A stretch of DNA of 64,000 bases from NCBI GenBank assembly GCA_965247705.1, contig CBDFHV010000085.1, positions 62,001-126,000 on the forward strand, read 5' to 3'. The DNA is from CBDFHV01 sp965247705 (lineage in GTDB: Bacteria; Pseudomonadota; Alphaproteobacteria; Rhodospirillales; CAMCUA01). How positions within the stretch are numbered: the first letter of the stretch is position 1; the number at the start of each line of letters is the position of its first letter. This document shows positions 60,751 to 64,000 of the stretch, piece by piece. Both the position numbers and the translations under genes were made by a program. The notes below the pieces were generated by a model that was given only the letters and a program-made list of their open reading frames with translations, made no database searches and had not been told where the DNA came from.

Positions 60751-61809
60751 TTACGCCTTCACCCCGGCGAAGGCCACGGGCGGCGCATCCGGATCCAAGG
60801 GCCAGCGTGGGCGGGGCGCGAAGTCGAGGTCGTCGACCAGGCCAAGGCGCAGGCGCTCCAGGCCTGCCCAGGCGATCATGACGCCGTTGTCGGTGCACAG
60901 CCTCGGCGGCGGCGCCGCCAAGCGCATGTCGCGGCTCGTAGCCAGATCGGCCAGGGCGCGGCGCAGGGAATGGTTGGCGGCGACCCCGCCGGCCACTACC
61001 AGGTCGGAAAGGCCGGGATGAAGCGCCCGCGCCTCCTCAATGGCGTTGGCGGTGCGATCGACGGTGGTCTCGGCCACCGCGGCCTGGAAGGACGCCGCCA
61101 TATCCGCCACGTCCGTTTCCCGGCGCTCGCCAGGGGGCCAGGCGGCAACCCCGTGACGCACCGCCGTCTTCAAGCCGGAGAAGGAGAAATGGCAACCGGG
61201 CCGGCCCCTCATCGGGCGGGGCAGGGGGAAGCGGGTCGGATCGCCATTCGTCGCCGCTCGTTCGATCGCCGGGCCGCCGGGATACCCCAAGCCCAAGAGG
61301 ATCGCCGTTTTGTCGAAGGCTTCCCCAGCCGCGTCGTCCATGGTGGTGCCGAGACGCCGGTAGGCGCCGACGCCTTCGGCTACCAAAAGCTGGCAATGGC
61401 CGCCGGAAACCAGCAGCAGCAGATAGGGAAAGGCAATATCGTCGATCAGGCGGACGGAGAGGGCGTGCCCCTCCAGATGGTTGACCGCCAGGAACGGCAA
61501 CTCCCGCGCCAACGCAACTGACTTGGCCGCCATCACCCCCACCATCAGCCCGCCGATCAGTCCCGGACCGCCGGTGGCGGCCACCCCGTCGAGATCGTCG
61601 AATCCCAGACCCGCCGATTCCATGGCCCGGGCGATCAGGCTGTCCAGGTTCTCCAGATGGGCGCGGGCCGCGATCTCCGGCACGATGCCGCCGAAGGGCC
61701 GGTGGTCCGCCAGTTGCGACAGGACCAGATCGGCACGGATGGCGCGCGCCCCGTCGACGATGCCGACCGCCGTTTCGTCGCAACTGGTTTCGATGCCGAG
61801 GACGATCAT
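60751..61809 (-). CDS. tsaD: tRNA N6-adenosine threonylcarbamoyltransferase TsaD
   Basis: 352 residues from ATG 61809 (MIVLGIETSCDETAVGIVDG). The metal-binding histidines lie in VNHLEGHALSVRL, the nucleotide region in LLLVSGGHCQLLVAEG, and AGGVAANHSLRRAL is the C-terminal hallmark. It transfers the threonylcarbamoyl group to A37 of ANN-decoding tRNAs with TsaB/TsaE. Divergent from hemC across 95 bases, so the two probably share a promoter region. Confidence 0.97.
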   Translation of the reverse strand: MIVLGIETSCDETAVGIVDGARAIRADLVLSQLADHRPFGGIVPEIAARAHLENLDSLIARAMESAGLGFDDLDGVAATGGPGLIGGLMVGVMAAKSVALARELPFLAVNHLEGHALSVRLIDDIAFPYLLLLVSGGHCQLLVAEGVGAYRRLGTTMDDAAGEAFDKTAILLGLGYPGGPAIERAATNGDPTRFPLPRPMRGRPGCHFSFSGLKTAVRHGVAAWPPGERRETDVADMAASFQAAVAETTVDRTANAIEEARALHPGLSDLVVAGGVAANHSLRRALADLATSRDMRLAAPPPRLCTDNGVMIAWAGLERLRLGLVDDLDFAPRPRWPLDPDAPPVAFAGVKA

Positions 61810-61904
61810 GCCTTGCCGCCTGAGAATGCGATCCCCTATAAGCCACGCGGCGGACTGTACCTTTTTGAGAAGCCCTGCCGCCACAACTGGCCGCCGCTGA
61901 TTTC

Positions 61905-62846
61905 ATGCCGCAGACCCTGCCCCTTCGTATCGGCACCCGAGGCAGCCCCCTTGCCCTGGCCCAGGCCCGGGAGGTGCGTGATCGCCTGGCGGGCGCCCAT
62001 CCGGACCTCGCGCACGAGGACGCGGTGCGGATCGAGGTGATCTCCACCACCGGCGATCAGGTGCAGGACCGGACCCTGTCGGAGGTGGGGGGCAAGGGGC
62101 TTTTCACCAAGGAGATCGACGAGGCCCTTCTCGACGGGCGCGTTCGCATGGCGGTCCATTCCATGAAGGACGTGCCGACCTGGCTGCCCGCCAACACCAT
62201 CATCGCCGCCATCTTGCCCCGGGAAGACCCCCGGGACGCCTTTATCGCCCGCGAGGCCGCGGACCTCGCGTCCCTGCCAGCGGGCGCGGTGGTGGGCACG
62301 GCGTCGCTGCGCCGCCGGTCCCAGGTGCTCTATCGGCGGCCCGACCTCACCGTGGTGCCGTTGCGGGGCAACGTGGGCACCCGGCTGGGGCGGCTCGCCG
62401 AAGGCCGGGTGGACGCGACCCTGCTGGCCATGGCCGGGCTCAATCGGCTGGGCCGGGCGGACGCGGTGACGGCGCCGATGACGCCGGAGGAGATGCTGCC
62501 CGCCGTCGCCCAGGGCGCCATCGGGCTGGCCTGCCGGGAGGACGATGACCGCACACGGACCCTCCTCGCCGCCCTCGACCACGGAGACAGCCACCGGCGA
62601 GTCCGCGCCGAGCGGGCGTTCCTGGAAGTTCTCGACGGTTCCTGCCGGACTCCCATCGCCGCCCTCGCCACTTTGGATGACGACGGCATGCTTCGGTTCC
62701 GCGGCCTGATCGCGCGGCCCGACGGCAGCGAGGTTCTCGACACCACCCGCCACGGCAACCCGGCCGACGCCGAAGCCCTGGGCCGCGATGCGGGCGAGGA
62801 ACTGCGGCGTCGCGCCGGGCCCGGATTCATGGAAGCCAAGTCATGA
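61905..62846 (+). CDS. hemC: Hydroxymethylbilane synthase (porphobilinogen deaminase)
   Basis: 313 residues, normal length. The N-terminus is LRIGTRGSPLALAQAREVRD. The active-site block is ISTTGDQVQDRTLSEVGGKG, the conserved MAVHSMKDVPTWLP carries the catalytic Asp region, and the dipyrromethane cofactor attaches to C247 in DGSCRTPIAAL. It condenses four porphobilinogens to hydroxymethylbilane for heme and corrinoids. Its stop overlaps the hemD start (ATGA), so translation is coupled. Confidence 0.97.
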   Translation: MPQTLPLRIGTRGSPLALAQAREVRDRLAGAHPDLAHEDAVRIEVISTTGDQVQDRTLSEVGGKGLFTKEIDEALLDGRVRMAVHSMKDVPTWLPANTIIAAILPREDPRDAFIAREAADLASLPAGAVVGTASLRRRSQVLYRRPDLTVVPLRGNVGTRLGRLAEGRVDATLLAMAGLNRLGRADAVTAPMTPEEMLPAVAQGAIGLACREDDDRTRTLLAALDHGDSHRRVRAERAFLEVLDGSCRTPIAALATLDDDGMLRFRGLIARPDGSEVLDTTRHGNPADAEALGRDAGEELRRRAGPGFMEAKS

Positions 62847-64000
62847 GCCCGCCGTCCCGTCCCCACCGGCTGATCGTCACCCGGCCGTGGGAGGACGGCG
62901 CGGCCATCGCGGCGCGCCTGGAGGAACGGGGTATCGAGCCGGTGCTGGAGCCCCTGCTGCGGATCTCCTTCAAGGACGGCCCCCGGCCAAGGACCAGCGG
63001 CGTTCAGGCCCTGCTCGCCACCAGCGCCAACGGGGTCCGCGCCTGGGTTCACCGCCGTGGCCCGACGGACCTGCCCGTGTTCGCCATCGGCGACGCCACC
63101 GAGCGGGAGGCGCGCCGCCTGGGTTTCGCGACCGTGACCAGCGCCGGCGGCGACGTGGCGGACCTGGCGCGGCTGGTCACCGAACGGGTCCGGCCGGACG
63201 GCGGCGCCCTGGTTCACGCCGCCGGCAGCAAGGTGGCGGGCGATCTGTCCGGCCACCTGAAAAAGACCGGATTCACCTATCGCCGGGCGGTCCTCTACGC
63301 CGCCCAGCCGGCGACGGCCTTCACCGACGCCACGGCCCGCCTTCTGGGCGACGGCGCGGTGGACGGGGTCCTACTTTTCTCTCCCCGAACCGCGGCGACG
63401 TTTGTTACCCTGGTACGGGCGGCGGGACTGGTCGCGGCGTGCAAGGGGCTGACGGCCTACTGCCTTTCCAGCCCCGTCGCGGCGGAAATCGCTTCCCTCG
63501 GCTGGGGCCGGGTCAGGATCGCGACGCAACCCGATCAGGACTCCCTTCTGGCCCTTGTGGACGATCGGCCCGAGGCCCAAAAAGATAGTGGCAACGATAG
63601 CGCAGGCACCCGCGCCATGGCGGAGACAGGCAAGGAAAGCGAGACCGACGCGGCACCGGAAGCGACGCCGCCGGACATCGGCGAATCCCCAACCGCCGCC
63701 CCGCGCCGCGCCGGAGGCGTCGGCTTCGGAGTCTTTCTGGGCACGGTGATCTCGGTCAGCCTGATCATCGGCGCGGCCGCGGCCGCCTGGCCGTGGCTGG
63801 GGCCGCGCCTGGCGGCCCTGATACCCACAACCGCCCAAGAGCCCGCCCAGGAGACTGCCCCGGAACCGGCGACCGATCCGCGGGTCTCGGTGATGGAGGA
63901 ACGCCTGGTAACCCTTCGCGCGGACATGGACGGCGCGCTCGCCGCCGCCCGCGAGGTCGAGGACCTGAAAATTCAACGCCAGCGCCTGGCCCAGGAGGTG
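62843..64000 (+). CDS. hemD: Uroporphyrinogen-III synthase fused in frame to a mitofilin (Mic60)-like membrane segment (3' partial)
   Basis: Frame of 386 codons with no stop, running off the window. Residues 1 to about 245 are HemD-like: HRLIVTRPWEDGAAIAARLE, LLATSANGVRAWVHRRG, VFAIGDATEREARRLGF and GVLLFSPRTAATFVTLVRAA. HemD cyclises hydroxymethylbilane. After a polar, Ala/Pro/Glu-rich linker a single transmembrane helix lies at about 291-316 (GVFLGTVISVSLIIGAAAAA). A helical, coiled-coil-like region starts near 345 (VSVMEERLVTLRADMDGALA). In alphaproteobacteria a mitofilin/Mic60 gene normally follows hemD as a separate frame. M259 may be its old start; internal initiation there would give free Mic60. 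Confidence 0.85.
   Translation, partial: MSPPSRPHRLIVTRPWEDGAAIAARLEERGIEPVLEPLLRISFKDGPRPRTSGVQALLATSANGVRAWVHRRGPTDLPVFAIGDATEREARRLGFATVTSAGGDVADLARLVTERVRPDGGALVHAAGSKVAGDLSGHLKKTGFTYRRAVLYAAQPATAFTDATARLLGDGAVDGVLLFSPRTAATFVTLVRAAGLVAACKGLTAYCLSSPVAAEIASLGWGRVRIATQPDQDSLLALVDDRPEAQKDSGNDSAGTRAMAETGKESETDAAPEATPPDIGESPTAAPRRAGGVGFGVFLGTVISVSLIIGAAAAAWPWLGPRLAALIPTTAQEPAQETAPEPATDPRVSVMEERLVTLRADMDGALAAAREVEDLKIQRQRLAQEV

Noticed and set aside
1..64000. CRISPR arrays, tRNA or rRNA genes, phage genes
   Set aside because: I saw no regularly spaced repeats, no cloverleaf-like sequence and no structural phage gene anywhere in the window.

Overview
This window comes from a high-G+C Gram-negative bacterium, most likely an alphaproteobacterium of the Rhodospirillales type. 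The evidence is the FixJ-type regulator, the DUF1674/SDHAF4-like protein, the hemC-hemD-mitofilin and tsaD/gpsA neighbourhood, and the TRAP and tripartite tricarboxylate (TTT) uptake genes. This taxonomic call is inference from gene content. I see no rRNA, tRNA, CRISPR array or phage module.

Layout. 0-8.2 kb: the end of a hydantoinase-B gene overlaps a threonine-dehydrogenase-like SDR and a 2-amino-3-ketobutyrate-CoA-ligase-like gene. A GNAT, an acyl-CoA dehydrogenase with a FixJ-type regulator, a beta-hydroxyacid dehydrogenase with an SDR relic, and an XRE regulator follow. 8.2-12.4 kb: MFS exporter, RidA protein and a frameshifted DUF115/MAF gene. 12.5-16.6 kb: an IS21-type element (istA/istB) and a decayed IS1595-type element break up a TRAP dctP gene. 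16.8-34.2 kb: catabolic and uptake block. It holds hyuA-hyuB, a minus-strand run (TIM-barrel isomerase, DapA-family aldolase, GNAT, epimerase), then PHP-domain protein, FAD oxidoreductase and TetR regulator, a sulfotransferase-like gene broken by one stop codon, tctC-tctB-tctA, and a mandelate-racemase-family enzyme. Two near-identical operator-like boxes bracket the TetR operon.

34.3-50.6 kb: cell-surface polysaccharide island heavily reworked by insertion sequences. It holds MBOAT/AlgI acyltransferase, NodU-type carbamoyltransferase, a DUF5989 mini-protein, an SxtJ protein, an O-antigen-ligase-like protein, SGNH hydrolases (two truncated, one intact) and an acyltransferase-3. Two inverted copies of one IS bracket part of it. 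The housekeeping gene rsmB lies between its two halves.

50.6-64 kb: mostly conserved core genes. These are a methyltransferase, SDHAF4-like, a secreted nuclease, acs, a Rieske protein, an EVE protein, a Kef-type antiporter, gpsA, tsaD, hemC and hemD. gpsA and tsaD are pushed apart by about 2.6 kb. That insert carries a 57-residue PEP-CTERM mini-protein, a second degenerate PEP-CTERM tail and a second copy of an IS1380-type element. hemD reads in frame, without a stop, into a mitofilin-like membrane and coiled-coil segment that runs off the window.

The most unusual items are the HemD-mitofilin fusion, the minimal PEP-CTERM protein, the paired TetR boxes, the mirrored REP-like element and the IS-driven rearrangement of the surface island.
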